From positions 1,426,001 through 1,490,000 of the forward strand of contig OZ246421.1 in NCBI GenBank assembly GCA_965231165.1: a DNA stretch of 64,000 nt, written 5' to 3'. The translations under genes and the position numbers were made by a program. The stretch is from Micavibrio_C sp965231165. Lineage in GTDB: Bacteria > Pseudomonadota > Alphaproteobacteria > Micavibrionales > Micavibrionaceae. Below the pieces are notes generated by a model. That model worked only from the letters and a program-made list of their open reading frames with translations, did not search any database and had not been told where the DNA came from. Position 1 is the first letter of the stretch. Each line of letters begins with the position of its first letter. Below are positions 7,984 through 18,770 of this stretch, in pieces.

Positions 7984-8175
7984 ATGCCGATTATCCATGT
8001 CCACCTGATCGAAGGCCGCAGCATTGAGCAAAAACGCGCCATGGTCGAAAAAGTCACACAAGCCGTGTGCGAAACCGTCAACGTCACCCCTGAACACGTC
8101 AAGATCATCATGCACGACATGGCCAAGCATGATTATGCGACCGCAGGCGTTCTGAAATCAGATGAAACGAAATAA
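7984..8175 (+). CDS. 4-oxalocrotonate tautomerase family protein
   Basis: 63-residue tautomerase subunit. The start at 7984 places Pro directly after Met (MPIIHVHLIEGR), as needed for the catalytic N-terminal proline, and GAGGAG precedes it. Arg in EGRS matches the family substrate-binding Arg. The length fits the hexameric 4-OT class. Its substrate is unknown. It is co-directional with the aldo/keto reductase, and a palindromic intergenic repeat follows. Confidence 0.88.
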   Translation: MPIIHVHLIEGRSIEQKRAMVEKVTQAVCETVNVTPEHVKIIMHDMAKHDYATAGVLKSDETK

Positions 8176-8184
8176 CAGCAGCCT

Positions 8185-8261
8185 TGTCATCCTGAAGGCT
8201 TTAGCCTGAAGGATCTCACCTTGATATAAGATGAGATCCTTCGCTTACGCTCAGGATGACA
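8185..8261. repeat. Dispersed palindromic intergenic repeat, copy 1
   Basis: Begins TGTCATCCTGAAGGC and ends with the complementary GCTCAGGATGACA, with AGGATCTC and GAGATCCTT arms inside. It forms a long imperfect hairpin between the convergent tautomerase and ABC exporter genes. Related copies are at 13151-13228 and 31672-31750. Confidence 0.8.
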
Positions 8262-8275
8262 AAAAAGAGGAAATC

Positions 8276-10105
<1,830 letters not shown>

Positions 10106-10154
10106 GATGGCGCCACCTTACATGAATTGCGGGCGAAAAGACAGCCCGCCTTAC

Positions 10155-11951
10155 TTAGTAAACCCTAGCCTTCGGCGGCACCGCTTCGACTTCATTGGTG
10201 AGCGTGGTCAGTGTCACAGGGCGGTAGCCGATGCTGGTTTTGCCCGCTTTATCGACCCATGTCACAGTGTGTTTCAGCCAGTTGACGTCGTCGCGGTCTT
10301 TGAAATCTTCGCGGGCGTGGGCGCCGCGGGATTCTTGACGGTTGACGGCGGAATACATGGTGGCGACGGCCTGGCCCATCAAATTATCTAGTTCTAGGGT
10401 TTCGACGAGATCGGTGTTGAAGATCATGGAGCGGTCATTGATGCCGATATCTTTCATCGCGTCGTGGCATTTGCTGATTTGTGTGCAGCCTTCCTGCAGC
10501 GTATCGCCGGTACGGAATACGGCGGCGTGGTTCTGCATGGTTTTTTGCATGTCGAGGCGCAGTTTCGCGGTCGGGGTGCCGCCCTTGGCGTTGCGGAAAT
10601 GGTCGAAACGATCAAGCGGCTTGCTGGCGATATCGCTGGCCAGCGGTTTATGGGGAGCATTCGGCGTTACGGTTTCGGCAGCACGAATAGCGGCGGCGCG
10701 GCCAAAGACGACGAGATCGAGCAGCGAGTTGGAACCGAGGCGGTTGGCGCCGTGGACGGACACGCAAGCGGCCTCGCCAATCGCCATCAGGCCCGGCACC
10801 ACGCGGTGCGGATCACTGGCGGTGGGGCAGACGACTTCGGTCCTCACGTTGGTCGGGATGCCGCCCATGTTGTAATGCACGGTCGGCAATACCGGGATCG
10901 GTTCCTTGGTCACATCGACGCCTGCGAAAATGCGCGCGGATTCAGCGATGCCCGGCAGGCGGGAATGGATGATGTCGGCATCGAGATGTTCGAGATGCAG
11001 ATGGATATGGTCTTTATGTTCGCCGACGCCGCGGCCTTCGCGGATTTCGACGGTCATTGAACGCGATACCACGTCGCGCGAGGCGAGGTCTTTGGCAGAC
11101 GGCGCATAACGTTCCATGAAACGCTCGCCTTCGGAGTTGGTCAGGTACCCGCCCTCGCCGCGTACGCCCTCGGTAATCAGACAGCCCGCGCCGTAAATGC
11201 CGGTCGGGTGGAATTGCACGAATTCCATGTCCTGCAACGGCAGACCCGCACGTAAAACCATGCCGCCACCATCACCCGTGCAGGTGTGGGCAGAGGTACA
11301 AGAGAAATAAGCGCGACCATAACCGCCTGTGGCCAAGATGGTCTGGTGCGCGCGGAAACGGTGCAATGTGCCATCGAGCAGGTTCCACGCCATCACGCCG
11401 AGGCATTCGCCTTCGTCGCTCATAATGAGATCGAGGGCAAAATATTCGATGAAAAATTCGGCGCGGTGTTTTAATGCCTGCTGGTAGAGCGTATGCAGGA
11501 TCGCGTGACCCGTACGGTCGGCGGCGGCGCAGGTGCGCTGGGCGGTGCCCTTGCCGTAGTTGGTGGTCATGCCGCCGAAAGCGCGTTGATAAATCTTGCC
11601 CTCTGCGGTGCGCGAAAACGGTACGCCGTAATGTTCCAGTTCGATGACGGCGGGGATGGCTTCCTTGCACATATATTCGATGGCGTCTTGGTCGCCGAGC
11701 CAGTCCGAACCCTTGATGGTGTCGTAGAAATGGAAACGCCAGTCGTCTTCGCCCATGTTGGCGAGTGCCGCGGAGATACCGCCCTGCGCCGCGACGGTAT
11801 GTGAACGTGTCGGGAAGACTTTCGAGATCAGCGCCGTTTTCAAGCCCTTTTCCGCGCAACCGAAACCTGCACGGAGACCAGCGCCGCCCGCGCCGACAAC
11901 GATAACGTCATAGTAATGATCTGTAACCTGATAAGAACTTGTCATTTTCAC
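10155..11951 (-). CDS. sdhA: Succinate dehydrogenase flavoprotein subunit
   Basis: Catalytic subunit of complex II oxidising succinate to fumarate. GAGGAGLRAG near the N-terminus binds FAD, and FPTRSHTVAAQGG carries the His that holds FAD covalently. HPTGIYG and the REGRG segment of the catalytic region are present. The length of 598 aa is normal. The start ATG overlaps the sdhD stop by one base. Order on this strand is sdhC, orphan, sdhD, sdhA; sdhB is elsewhere (5436-6227). Confidence 0.98.
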   Translation of the reverse strand: MKMTSSYQVTDHYYDVIVVGAGGAGLRAGFGCAEKGLKTALISKVFPTRSHTVAAQGGISAALANMGEDDWRFHFYDTIKGSDWLGDQDAIEYMCKEAIPAVIELEHYGVPFSRTAEGKIYQRAFGGMTTNYGKGTAQRTCAAADRTGHAILHTLYQQALKHRAEFFIEYFALDLIMSDEGECLGVMAWNLLDGTLHRFRAHQTILATGGYGRAYFSCTSAHTCTGDGGGMVLRAGLPLQDMEFVQFHPTGIYGAGCLITEGVRGEGGYLTNSEGERFMERYAPSAKDLASRDVVSRSMTVEIREGRGVGEHKDHIHLHLEHLDADIIHSRLPGIAESARIFAGVDVTKEPIPVLPTVHYNMGGIPTNVRTEVVCPTASDPHRVVPGLMAIGEAACVSVHGANRLGSNSLLDLVVFGRAAAIRAAETVTPNAPHKPLASDIASKPLDRFDHFRNAKGGTPTAKLRLDMQKTMQNHAAVFRTGDTLQEGCTQISKCHDAMKDIGINDRSMIFNTDLVETLELDNLMGQAVATMYSAVNRQESRGAHAREDFKDRDDVNWLKHTVTWVDKAGKTSIGYRPVTLTTLTNEVEAVPPKARVY

Positions 11952-12355
11952 TAACCGCCGAAAGACACTTTAAGAACCGAGAAAATCGCTGCCACGCCCA
12001 GCGCCACAAATACCAGACGCAAACCGATCAGGCTTGCCAATTTCATGCATTCGCAATGCACGTAATCCTCGATCACCACCTGCAAACCGAGTACGGCATG
12101 ATAGAAGGTCGAGAGCACGGCCAGGATCATCAGGATCGCATTCACCGGCTGCGCCAGCCACATTGTCACATCGGCATATTCCCAGCTGCGCATATGCACG
12201 ACCGACCATACCAGCCAGAGCATCAGCGGAATATTGGCGAGCGCGGTGATGCGCTGATGCAGCCAATGGCCGGAACCATGATGGGCGGAACCTGTACCAC
12301 GCGCCTTTGCAAGCGGGGACAGAATGCTTTGCTGACCTGTCTTTACGACTGACAT
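11951..12355 (-). CDS. sdhD: Succinate dehydrogenase membrane anchor subunit
   Basis: 134-aa hydrophobic anchor of complex II. The family pattern GSGHWLHQRITALAN is at residues 27-41, followed by three membrane helices. YHAVLGLQVVIEDYVH carries the likely heme-ligand His and the conserved DYVH. It is tightly coupled to sdhA (1-bp overlap) and 12 bp downstream of the small orphan gene. Confidence 0.95.
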   Translation of the reverse strand: MSVVKTGQQSILSPLAKARGTGSAHHGSGHWLHQRITALANIPLMLWLVWSVVHMRSWEYADVTMWLAQPVNAILMILAVLSTFYHAVLGLQVVIEDYVHCECMKLASLIGLRLVFVALGVAAIFSVLKVSFGG

Positions 12356-12367
12356 GTTGTTCTTCCG

Positions 12368-12640
12368 TTATTGAGGTTGCGGTTTGTTTTTTGCGATGGC
12401 GCGTTGCAAATTCGTGAAGTTGGTCGCCGGTTTATTGATATCAGCGTAGACAAATTTTTCTGCCTTCCAGTCCTCATACGTCGCCAGGAAATCGCCCAAC
12501 TGCTCTTCCGTCATTTCGACTTCGACAAGCGGGCCGTCTTCATTCAGGATTTTGATTGCTGAATCAAAATCGCGCGCGATCATGGCCGCTTCATCAGCGG
12601 GCATATCTCTATCAGCAGGCGTCAGTTTATATACGGGCAT
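12368..12640 (-). CDS. Orphan small acidic protein encoded between sdhC and sdhD
   Basis: 90 aa, soluble, no membrane helix, no cysteine. Sequence features are an acidic middle (EDGPLVEVEMTEEQLGDF) and a C-terminal basic tail. It lies 12 bp after sdhC and 12 bp before sdhD, so it is certainly in the sdh operon and co-expressed with the anchor subunits. I do not recognise it as SdhE (the flavinylation factor) or any known complex II factor. Position suggests an assembly or regulatory role for complex II (inference). Confidence 0.75.
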   Translation of the reverse strand: MPVYKLTPADRDMPADEAAMIARDFDSAIKILNEDGPLVEVEMTEEQLGDFLATYEDWKAEKFVYADINKPATNFTNLQRAIAKNKPQPQ

Positions 12641-12652
12641 AATGCTTTTTCC

Positions 12653-13036
12653 TTATTGCCATGGACACGCGACACACCAGACGATCAGCGTCATGATGGC
12701 CGTGAATGCCAGAAGCGCGAAGGCGCTGCGGCGGGCAGTGGTGATCTGATAACCCTTGCCGACATCCCAGAAGAAATGACGGATACCGTTGCCCATATGC
12801 AGGAACAAGGCCGCCGTCCAGCCAAGCAACATCAACGTGCCGAGCGGGCTGGTGATGAATTTATGGAAGCAGTCATAAGCGGCCTCGCCGCTCGCCAGCG
12901 CCAGCAGCATCCAGACAACGAAGACCGTCCCCACCAGCATCGCGATACCGGCAACACGGTGCAGGATCGAGACCAGCATGGTCACTTCCCAGCGGTAAAT
13001 CTGGATATGGGGCGAAAGCGGTTTTTCAGAAGCCAT
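12653..13036 (-). CDS. sdhC: Succinate dehydrogenase cytochrome b556 subunit
   Basis: 127-aa anchor subunit. RPLSPH-like EKPLSPHIQIYRW starts the protein, SILHRVAGIAML follows (Ser and Arg of the quinone site), and LHMGNGIRHFFWD carries the heme-ligand His. Three membrane helices are present. The ATG at 13036 was chosen over 13072 because MASEKPLSPH matches the family N-terminus. First gene of the sdh operon on the minus strand; its promoter should lie in 13037-13150. Confidence 0.95.
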   Translation of the reverse strand: MASEKPLSPHIQIYRWEVTMLVSILHRVAGIAMLVGTVFVVWMLLALASGEAAYDCFHKFITSPLGTLMLLGWTAALFLHMGNGIRHFFWDVGKGYQITTARRSAFALLAFTAIMTLIVWCVACPWQ

Positions 13037-13150
13037 GATTGAAGCCTGCCTGTTGGAGCGAAGTTCTATCATAAGGCCAACGGCAAAGATTGCAACGGAG
13101 AAAAACCGATAGATAACAGGGCGTTACCCAATAACACCCCGCTCTTTTTT

Positions 13151-13228
13151 CTGTCATCCCGAGCGTAGCCGAGGGATCTTATCAAGTTTAAGCTGGGACA
13201 GATCCCTCGGCTACGCTCGGGATGACAG
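13151..13228. repeat. Dispersed palindromic intergenic repeat, copy 2
   Basis: CTGTCATCCCGAGCGTAGCC pairs with GGCTACGCTCGGGATGACAG at the other end, with GAGGGATCT/AGATCCCTC continuing the stem. This nearly perfect long hairpin directly abuts the msrB stop codon (13229) and may act as its transcript end. It is the most symmetric of the three copies. Confidence 0.85.
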
Positions 13229-13744
13229 CTAAAGAGAAGGCTTGAAATCCAGCGCCACGCCGTTAAGGCAGTAACGCAGACCCGTGGGCTTTGGCCCGTC
13301 CGGGAAAATATGCCCCAGATGTCCGCCGCAGTTACTGCAATGGACTTCGGTACGGGCGTAACCCAGCTTGTGATCGACGTCCTCACCCACCGCCGTTTTG
13401 GCTATGGGTTGCCAGAAAGACGGCCAGCCCGTACCGCTTTCGAATTTATGGTCGGATGAAAACAGCGCCTGCGCGCAACCCGCGCAATGATATGCGCCCT
13501 TGCGGTGCTCTTCATACAGAGGCGAACTGAAAGCGCGTTCGGTGCCCGCCTTGCGCAGGACGTGATATTGCATCTTGTCGAGCTTGGCTTCCCATTCGGC
13601 CTGCGACAGCTTGTAGGGGAAAGCATCGCGGTCGAGATGATCTTCATCTTTTTTTGTAAAAAGATCCATGGCAGCGGCTCCTTTGGTTAGAAAGCAACCC
13701 ATTGAAATAGCTGAAACATATATAAACTGACGACGGCTTGGCAT
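13229..13744 (-). CDS. msrB: Peptide methionine-R-sulfoxide reductase, exported
   Basis: Reduces Met-R-sulfoxide. Two zinc CxxC pairs (CAGC and CSNC), the SGTGWPSF block and the catalytic Cys in LRYCLNG are all present. The N-terminus MPSRRQFIYVS has the SRRxFI twin-arginine pattern followed by a hydrophobic stretch and AAA, so export by Tat is likely. With the Sec-type MsrA at 3549-4190 this gives a complete periplasmic Met repair pair. A palindromic repeat follows immediately. Confidence 0.94.
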   Translation of the reverse strand: MPSRRQFIYVSAISMGCFLTKGAAAMDLFTKKDEDHLDRDAFPYKLSQAEWEAKLDKMQYHVLRKAGTERAFSSPLYEEHRKGAYHCAGCAQALFSSDHKFESGTGWPSFWQPIAKTAVGEDVDHKLGYARTEVHCSNCGGHLGHIFPDGPKPTGLRYCLNGVALDFKPSL

Positions 13745-13796
13745 AATTATGATCTAGCGCTGAAACACGTACATGCAAGAGGCCGAGGATACGCAA

Positions 13797-14411
13797 TTAT
13801 TTCGGCGCGGCGGACGGGGTTTTGCGCATCCAGTTGGCGGGCAGTTGCTCTGGCACCGCTTCATGCCGCAAAGAAGACGCCAGATAGTGAAGCGTGAAAT
13901 AAGGCCTATAGGCTTCATAAACGCAGATCGGGCCGGCATAAACAGCGCCTAGCTCTTTTGTACGGCGGATATTTTTCATGTAATCGGAACACATGATGGC
14001 GTAGAAAAAATCATAGACGAGGGACGCTGTCATTAACGTCGTCGTGTGCATGTTACGTGCCGTATTCATAGGTACTTCCACCATGTCGCCGGGCAGGCGT
14101 TTGACATCACGCGGATCATAGCTATCGAGTTGGGCGCGCATCGCCTCGATCCGCAGGCGGAATGAATCGGTATCCGGCATGCGCATCTTCAATATTTTGC
14201 CTTCCTCAATCAGCGTTCTGTGTTCCCCGTCATCCAAAACCCGCTCAAGCTGATCGACCAGCTCGCGCGCCTCCCGGTACAGATTGATCTGATGGGCATA
14301 TAAAACACCGCTGATACGGAAACGGTAGCGTTCCGGCGCAAGACCAGACGAGGACTCATCATCCCGCTGGTTTGAAACCTTCAAAAATACGCTGCGTACA
14401 TCTTCAAGCAT
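13797..14411 (-). CDS. Orphan soluble protein, 204 aa
   Basis: Mostly charged, helix-rich protein (YREARELVDQLERVL...) with a more hydrophobic central part around TTTLMTASLVYDFFYAIM that looks amphipathic rather than membrane-spanning. No motif or family recognised. AGGGA lies upstream of the ATG. It lies between asd and msrB on the same strand, with about 100 bp to asd and 50 bp to msrB, so co-transcription is possible but unproven. Confidence 0.6.
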   Translation of the reverse strand: MLEDVRSVFLKVSNQRDDESSSGLAPERYRFRISGVLYAHQINLYREARELVDQLERVLDDGEHRTLIEEGKILKMRMPDTDSFRLRIEAMRAQLDSYDPRDVKRLPGDMVEVPMNTARNMHTTTLMTASLVYDFFYAIMCSDYMKNIRRTKELGAVYAGPICVYEAYRPYFTLHYLASSLRHEAVPEQLPANWMRKTPSAAPK

Positions 14412-14512
14412 GTTCTAAAATCCCTGTTGGCCGCTCTCTTCTGTGGGAGAACTCACCGTAAGGCGTAAAGCTACGCCTGCCACCCGTCTTTTTCAAGAGG
14501 CTAATTTTTATT

Positions 14513-15526
14513 CTAAATCAATCTCTTGGACTTCAAAAGCTCGGCAATTTGCACCGCATTCAGCGCGGCGCCCTTGCGCAGGTTATCGGCCACGCACCAG
14601 AAGTTAATGCCGTTTTCGACCGTGGCGTCATCGCGGACGCGGCTGACATAGACATCATCTTCACCCTGAATTTCCGTCGGCGTCACATAATTGAGGTCGC
14701 TTTCTACATCAATTAGCGTCAGTCCCTTGGCGCGGGTGAAGAGTTTTTTGGCTTCAAGGGCGCTCAGCTCGCTTTCAAATTCGACATTCACCATCATCGC
14801 GTGACCGATAAAGACCGGTACGCGTACGCAGTTGGCGCAGACCTTGATTTTCGGGTCGAGAATCTTCTTGGTTTCGACCATCATCTTCCATTCTTCCTTG
14901 GTCATGTTGTCGTCAAGGAAGACGTCGATCTGCGGGATCACGTTGAAGGCGATCTGCTTGGTGAAATGTTCGGGCGCGGTCTGGCTGTTGGTGAAGATGG
15001 ATTTTGTCTGGTTGAATAGTTCATCCATAGCGTCTTTACCCGCGCCGGATACGGACTGGTAGGTCGATACGACGACGCGCTTGATTTTCGCCACATCATG
15101 CAGCGGCTTCAACGCCACCACCATCTGGATGGTCGAGCAGTTGGGATTGGCGATAATGTTTTTCTTTTTAAAGTCGCCGATCGCCTCAGGATTGACCTCG
15201 GGCACGATCAGCGGCACATCGGGGTCCATACGGAAATGGCTGGTGTTGTCGATGATGACAGCCCCGGCCTTGGCGGCCTTGGGCGCAAATTCCGCCGAGA
15301 CTTTCGCGCCCGGCGAAGACAGTACGATATCGGTGCCCTTGAAATCATAAGTCGCGAGATCCTGAATTTTCAGGTCGGTATCACCAAAGGACACCTCCAG
15401 CCCGCGCGAACGGGATGAAGCCAGCGCGATGACATCGCTGACCGGGAATTTGCGCTCCGCCAGCGTCTGGAGCATTTCCCGCCCGACATTTCCCGTAGCA
15501 CCGACAACCGCGACTTTATAAGACAT
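14513..15526 (-). CDS. asd: Aspartate-semialdehyde dehydrogenase
   Basis: NADPH-dependent reduction of aspartyl phosphate to aspartate semialdehyde, the branch point for lysine/DAP, threonine and methionine. NADP-binding GATGNVG at residues 9-15, SSPGAKVS, the catalytic Cys130 in NPNCSTIQ, and the later GHAMMVNVE His region are visible. Length 337 aa is standard. GAGG precedes the ATG. Divergent from the histidine kinase gene with 45 bp between. Confidence 0.96.
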   Translation of the reverse strand: MSYKVAVVGATGNVGREMLQTLAERKFPVSDVIALASSRSRGLEVSFGDTDLKIQDLATYDFKGTDIVLSSPGAKVSAEFAPKAAKAGAVIIDNTSHFRMDPDVPLIVPEVNPEAIGDFKKKNIIANPNCSTIQMVVALKPLHDVAKIKRVVVSTYQSVSGAGKDAMDELFNQTKSIFTNSQTAPEHFTKQIAFNVIPQIDVFLDDNMTKEEWKMMVETKKILDPKIKVCANCVRVPVFIGHAMMVNVEFESELSALEAKKLFTRAKGLTLIDVESDLNYVTPTEIQGEDDVYVSRVRDDATVENGINFWCVADNLRKGAALNAVQIAELLKSKRLI

Positions 15527-15571
15527 ATAACACCTCTTCGTGTTCCCCTGTTTTATGGTACTATAGCGGCC

Positions 15572-17929
15572 ATGTCAAAGGGCATACCCCAAAAGAAACC
15601 GGCAAAAAAAGCCGCCAAAACCGATCCGCAACGGGCTTTCTACGACAAGGCGCCCGTGGGCGTGTGTATTGTCAAACGTGACCGCAAGCACATGGCGGTA
15701 CTCTATACGAATAAAGCCCTACAGACGCTGATCGGAAAAACCGCGGCGAAAGCCCATGGACAACCTCTGGCGGGCATCTGGCCCGGCGATGATGTCGCCA
15801 AACTGATCAAAAAACTGACCGCCGCCAAAACCCCGCGTGATTTTACAGTAGGTATTCCGCGCAAGAGCGCCGACCGCTGGGCGCGCATCTCCGTGACCGA
15901 AGGCCGTTTCGAAGGCCAGAACTGTTTTGTCTTGTGGGCGAGCGATATTTCCGCCAGCAAGGAAGCCGAGGAAAAATTGATACAGCAGGTGCAGGAAGCT
16001 GATGCCGCCGCTGAAATGAAGGCCAATTTCCTCGCCACCATGAGCCACGAGATCCGTACGCCGATGCAGGCGGTTTACGGCCTGCTGGAGCTGATCGGCG
16101 AGGAAAAACCGGAGCAGAAAATCCGCAGTATGGTCGATATCGCCAAGACATCGGCGAGCGGTCTACTTGAAATTCTCGACGATATTCTCGATATGGCGAA
16201 GATCGACGCCAATAAAATGGAACTCGATATGTTCGAGGTGCCCGTACGTACGCTGGTGCGCGGCACGATGGAAGCGCTGTCCGTCAAAATTCAGGGCAAG
16301 GACGTTGCGCTGGTCGATGATATTGCGCAGGACGTGCCGTTCGTTGTGATCGGCGATCCCAAACGCCTGCGCCAGATCATTATGAACCTGACCGGCAACG
16401 CACTGAAATTCACCGAGAAGGGCACCGTCACCATCCGCGTGACACGCGCGGGCAAGGCCAAAAAGAAAGCCGGGCCGTTGACCCTGCGCTTTGAAATTAC
16501 GGATACCGGCATCGGCATGAGCGAAGAGGTTTGCAACCGCTTGTTCCAGCCCTTCTCGCAGGCTGATAACTCGACCTCACGTAAATATGGTGGCACGGGT
16601 TTAGGCCTGTCGATCTGCCGCCGCCTGATCGACCTGATGGAAGGCCAGATCGGCGTCACCAGTAAAGCGGGGGTCGGATCGACTTTCTGGTTTGAAATCC
16701 CGACCGAGGAAGTCGATACCAGCATTATCTCGACCAACCTGCCCTCGCTTGATGGCCTCTCCGTACTCTCGGTCGAAGACCACCCGCAGGGTGCCAAAGA
16801 AATTGCCCGTGCGCTGATGTCGATGGGCGCCAAGGTGGAAAGCTGCCCGACTTATAAGGAAGGGCTGGAGCTGGTCAAGCGCCGCCCGTTCGACGTGGCG
16901 GTCATAGATCAAGGGCTGCCTGACGGCCTTGGCCTCGACCTGATCCGTGAGGTCATGGATATCCGCCCCTATATGGGTTTAATCATGTACACGGTACGTG
17001 ACGATATCGGCATGCAGCACACATTGCAGAGCCTAGGCGTGACCTATCTGGCCAAGCCCGCAAGCCGCATCGGTCTGGGTACGGCGGTCAAAGACGCCGC
17101 GATGAAAACAGCGCGTGTGGCCACCGATGGCCCGACGAAACTGTTGATTGCCGAAGACACCGCGAGTGTGCGCGATGTCTTGCAGCGGCAATTGCAAAAA
17201 CTGAATGTCGAAGCCGATTTCGTCAATGACGGACGCGAAGCGATTGCCGCCTATCACACCGGGCAATACGGCATCATCATCACCGATCTGCATATGCCGG
17301 AACTGGATGGCTATGACGTGGTATCCACCATCCGCAACGAAGAGGCCGGACGCAAGGCCATGGGCCAGGGACTCAGTACCACGCATTTGCCGGTGATCGT
17401 ACTGACTGCCGATGTGCAGATGTCGCAGCGGCAGGTATATTTAAGCCACGGCTTTGATGAATGCCTGCTCAAGCCCGTATCGCTTGGCCAATTCAAACGA
17501 TTGCTGATCCGCTGGGGGCTGCTGGAACATCAGGAAGATGAAAACGCAGAGGCCGCAACGGTTGTAGTGCCCGTCCCCGAAACTTCTGGTTTGCCACCGA
17601 CCATCGACAAGACTGCGATCCGCCAGCAGATGGGCGCGCTCGATGCCGGGACGATTGAAATGCTGGGCATGTTTATCGACATGACCGCACCACAGATTGA
17701 GGCGCTGAAAGAAGCGCAGAGCAACGGCGATTTGCACCGCCTGAAAGAACTGGCGCACAGTCTGAAGGGGGCTGCGCGGTCGGCCTGTTGCAATGTGCTG
17801 GGCGATATCGCCGCCGAACTGCAGCAGGCATCAGAAGACCAGAAACCGTCCCCGCAACTGGTCACGCAGATTGAAGCCGAATTCGCGCGCGCGCGCGCAG
17901 CCATACAGAATTTAAAACCGGAAGATTAG
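15572..17929 (+). CDS. Hybrid sensor histidine kinase, PAS-HisKA-HATPase-REC-REC-Hpt
   Basis: 785-aa soluble phosphorelay kinase. A basic start (KKPAKKAAK) leads into a PAS-like sensor at about 22-125. The dimerisation helix has the phospho-acceptor His159 (TMSHEIRTPM). The ATPase (about 255-375) has N, G1 (DTGIGM) and G2 (GTGLGLSI) boxes. REC1 (about 395-500) has Asp in VAVIDQGLPDG, REC2 (about 527-650) has IITDLHMPELDGY and a conserved Lys (LKPVS), and a C-terminal Hpt has AHSLKGAARS. No membrane helix is present, so it senses a cytoplasmic signal. Its stop overlaps the stop of the convergent pilin-like gene. The nearest possible partner is the single-domain regulator at 27758-28162 (inference). 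Confidence 0.93.
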   Translation: MSKGIPQKKPAKKAAKTDPQRAFYDKAPVGVCIVKRDRKHMAVLYTNKALQTLIGKTAAKAHGQPLAGIWPGDDVAKLIKKLTAAKTPRDFTVGIPRKSADRWARISVTEGRFEGQNCFVLWASDISASKEAEEKLIQQVQEADAAAEMKANFLATMSHEIRTPMQAVYGLLELIGEEKPEQKIRSMVDIAKTSASGLLEILDDILDMAKIDANKMELDMFEVPVRTLVRGTMEALSVKIQGKDVALVDDIAQDVPFVVIGDPKRLRQIIMNLTGNALKFTEKGTVTIRVTRAGKAKKKAGPLTLRFEITDTGIGMSEEVCNRLFQPFSQADNSTSRKYGGTGLGLSICRRLIDLMEGQIGVTSKAGVGSTFWFEIPTEEVDTSIISTNLPSLDGLSVLSVEDHPQGAKEIARALMSMGAKVESCPTYKEGLELVKRRPFDVAVIDQGLPDGLGLDLIREVMDIRPYMGLIMYTVRDDIGMQHTLQSLGVTYLAKPASRIGLGTAVKDAAMKTARVATDGPTKLLIAEDTASVRDVLQRQLQKLNVEADFVNDGREAIAAYHTGQYGIIITDLHMPELDGYDVVSTIRNEEAGRKAMGQGLSTTHLPVIVLTADVQMSQRQVYLSHGFDECLLKPVSLGQFKRLLIRWGLLEHQEDENAEAATVVVPVPETSGLPPTIDKTAIRQQMGALDAGTIEMLGMFIDMTAPQIEALKEAQSNGDLHRLKELAHSLKGAARSACCNVLGDIAAELQQASEDQKPSPQLVTQIEAEFARARAAIQNLKPED

Positions 17930-18663
17930 GCGCCGCAGCTCGCTGCCAATTCGTCGCCATAGAATACGGAGCCAGAGCGCGTGATCATATGTACGCGGAA
18001 GCACAGAGAGCCCTGCGGGCATTCCACATCTGCATCGTCGGAGGCCATAGGCACGTCGGCTGCCGTGGCATCAATGACATCCACCTCGCATTCATCATAC
18101 TCTGCATCCAGCTTTTCCAGTGCTGTCGCCAGATAAGCGTCGCTCTTATCCGTAGCGATCCAGAAAAACACGCCGTCGGCATTGTTATACCATTGCCAGT
18201 GTCCAAACAAGGCGGGCGGCGGCGGCATGAACTTTCCCGAAGCGCCCGTAAAAATCGGAACATGGTTTTCATCATTGTTGCCCGGATTACCGGGGCAGCG
18301 TAAGCCGGAAACGTTGCGATTGCCCGACTGCCCCGGTGTCGCCGAGGCAAAGTGGGCCGAATTCGGGTTGATAGGATAGGCTTCGTTAGCATCTGGTTCC
18401 GCCGCTGTATCCGAGATGCTGTCATCGCCCGCCGGGAAGCTCAGTACGCATTCCTGCACGGCGGAACGTATAAACTCTACCTGCGATGAAATTTCAGACA
18501 CGGTTTTAAAGGTATTCTGGCTGGTGCCCTGCTGGCTGGAAGGCTCCATAAACGCCACGGTCAGCGCCGCCAGCAACGCAATCGCGATCAGGATATAAAT
18601 CAGGGCGCTGCCGCGCTCACGGTTGTGACGTCTTTTCATCAAATCAAATGCCTCTTTGTCCAT
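17926..18663 (-). CDS. Type IV pilin-like protein, larger second pilin
   Basis: 245 aa with a short basic leader (MKRRHNRERG) followed by SALIYILIAIALLAALTVAF, a class III signal: Gly before a Ser-initiated hydrophobic helix. The mature part has a low-complexity middle and paired Cys (VQECVLSF, GLRCPGN, DECEVD, DVECPQGSLCF, ASCGA), suggesting disulfides as in pilin D-regions. The usual Glu at +5 of the mature protein is not present. GAGG lies upstream of the start at 18663. A terminator separates it from the other pilin-like gene, so it probably has its own promoter. Confidence 0.75.
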   Translation of the reverse strand: MDKEAFDLMKRRHNRERGSALIYILIAIALLAALTVAFMEPSSQQGTSQNTFKTVSEISSQVEFIRSAVQECVLSFPAGDDSISDTAAEPDANEAYPINPNSAHFASATPGQSGNRNVSGLRCPGNPGNNDENHVPIFTGASGKFMPPPPALFGHWQWYNNADGVFFWIATDKSDAYLATALEKLDAEYDECEVDVIDATAADVPMASDDADVECPQGSLCFRVHMITRSGSVFYGDELAASCGA

Positions 18664-18712
18664 TATACCTCAAAATACCTTTGCGTCACCCCATTGTGGG
18701 GGAGGAGCAAAG

Positions 18713-18748
18713 AAAAAACCCGGTTCCTTTAAGAAACCGGGTTTTTTT
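18713..18748. terminator. Rho-independent terminator between the two pilin-like genes
   Basis: AACCCGGTT and AACCGGGTT form the stem around an 8-9 nt loop, with A and T runs on both sides. It lies 22 bp after the stop of the minus-strand gene at 18771-19514 and can end the pilus operon. Confidence 0.85.
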
Positions 18749-18770
18749 AAACGGAAAGTCCAGCGCGGTT

